A stretch of DNA of 5,486 bases from Candidatus Pacearchaeota archaeon (GTDB lineage: Archaea; Nanoarchaeota; Nanoarchaeia; Pacearchaeales; GW2011-AR1). Made by a program: the position numbers and the translations under genes. The notes beneath the pieces are model-generated. The model ran no database searches. It was not told the origin of the DNA and was given only the letters and a program-made list of their open reading frames with translations. Positions 5,380-5,486 of this stretch are shown here, piece after piece (positions within the stretch are counted from its first letter, which is position 1; each line of letters opens with the position of its first letter). The stretch spans positions 1 through 5,486 of the forward strand of contig NZER01000045.1 of the NCBI GenBank assembly GCA_002690445.1, written 5' to 3'.

Positions 5380-5486
5380 ATGGCTAGTACACTCAGTGCC
5401 CCGAATCCTATAAAGGATATTTATAAAAAATTAGTTTTCTTTGATGAGAATCATGTTTCAGATGCCTTTGAACTGATGTACACAAA
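5380..5486 (+). CDS. N-terminal end of a further, probably structural, phage protein (partial, continues past window)
   Basis: Only 35 complete codons are present. They start at ATG 5380, nine bases after the previous stop, with a clear AGGAG site. The visible N-terminus has a short polar leader (MASTLSAPN), then PIKDIYKKLVFFDENH and a helical-looking DAFELMY segment. A leader followed by 'IKxxYxKLxF' is reminiscent of the virion-attachment ends of phage fibre proteins, and it loosely matches residues 9-19 of the fibre-like protein at 2401-3891 (IK..D.Y.KL). A fibre, spike or other appendage is therefore the best guess, but too little is visible to assign a function. Confidence 0.7.
   Translation, partial: MASTLSAPNPIKDIYKKLVFFDENHVSDAFELMYT

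Noticed and set aside
1..5486. Alternative genetic code or stop-codon recoding, as found in some gut phages
   Set aside because: TAG, TGA and TAA all end genes at sensible places next to the following start, and no gene needs an internal stop to be read through.
1..5486. tRNA genes, CRISPR arrays, insertion sequences, attachment sites, defence or toxin genes
   Set aside because: None seen by eye: coding is nearly continuous, there are no repeat-spacer patterns or transposase-like proteins, and no gap is large enough for an undetected gene.

Overview
The window looks like part of the virion-structure module of a tailed bacteriophage (caudovirus) or a related prophage. Every gene is on the + strand. 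Genes touch or overlap by a few bases, there is almost no intergenic DNA, and the products are short connector-like proteins, beta-rich proteins and a fibre-like protein. The DNA is visibly AT-rich. Shine-Dalgarno sites of the AGGAG/GGGAG type and all three standard stop codons (TAG at 108-110, 849-851 and 5368-5370; TGA at 508-510; TAA elsewhere) point to the ordinary bacterial code. I see no basis for naming the host.

Layout: positions 1-110 hold the last 35 codons of a gene that I read, with moderate confidence, as the major capsid protein. A short gap (111-162), the only real intergenic stretch, contains a strong GC hairpin that shares bases with a second possible hairpin covering the next gene's ribosome binding site. 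Two small genes follow (163-510 and 507-851): a probable beta-rich, possibly head-surface protein and a basic, low-complexity protein. Then comes a 515-residue protein (854-2401) with a connector/adaptor-like central part and a helical, probably coiled-coil C-terminus. A 496-residue fibre-like protein (2401-3891) is next. Two small proteins (3891-4163 and 4163-4576) together look like the two halves of a second head-tail adaptor. A 264-residue protein of unknown role (4576-5370) follows, and the window ends inside a further gene starting at 5380.

From 2399 to 4578 four successive junctions are the same TAATG overlap, so the genes are probably translated as a coupled relay from one late mRNA. 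Inferred roles: the capsid shell and one or two head-associated proteins are made first, then neck components that close the portal and join the tail, with a fibre-like appendage made in the middle of the neck genes. No mobile element, RNA gene, CRISPR array, lysogeny gene or defence system is visible. The most unusual points are the apparent two-gene adaptor, its likely paralogy with part of the 515-residue protein, and the competing hairpins in front of the gene at 163. Family assignments rest on reading the protein sequences and are not backed by a database search.
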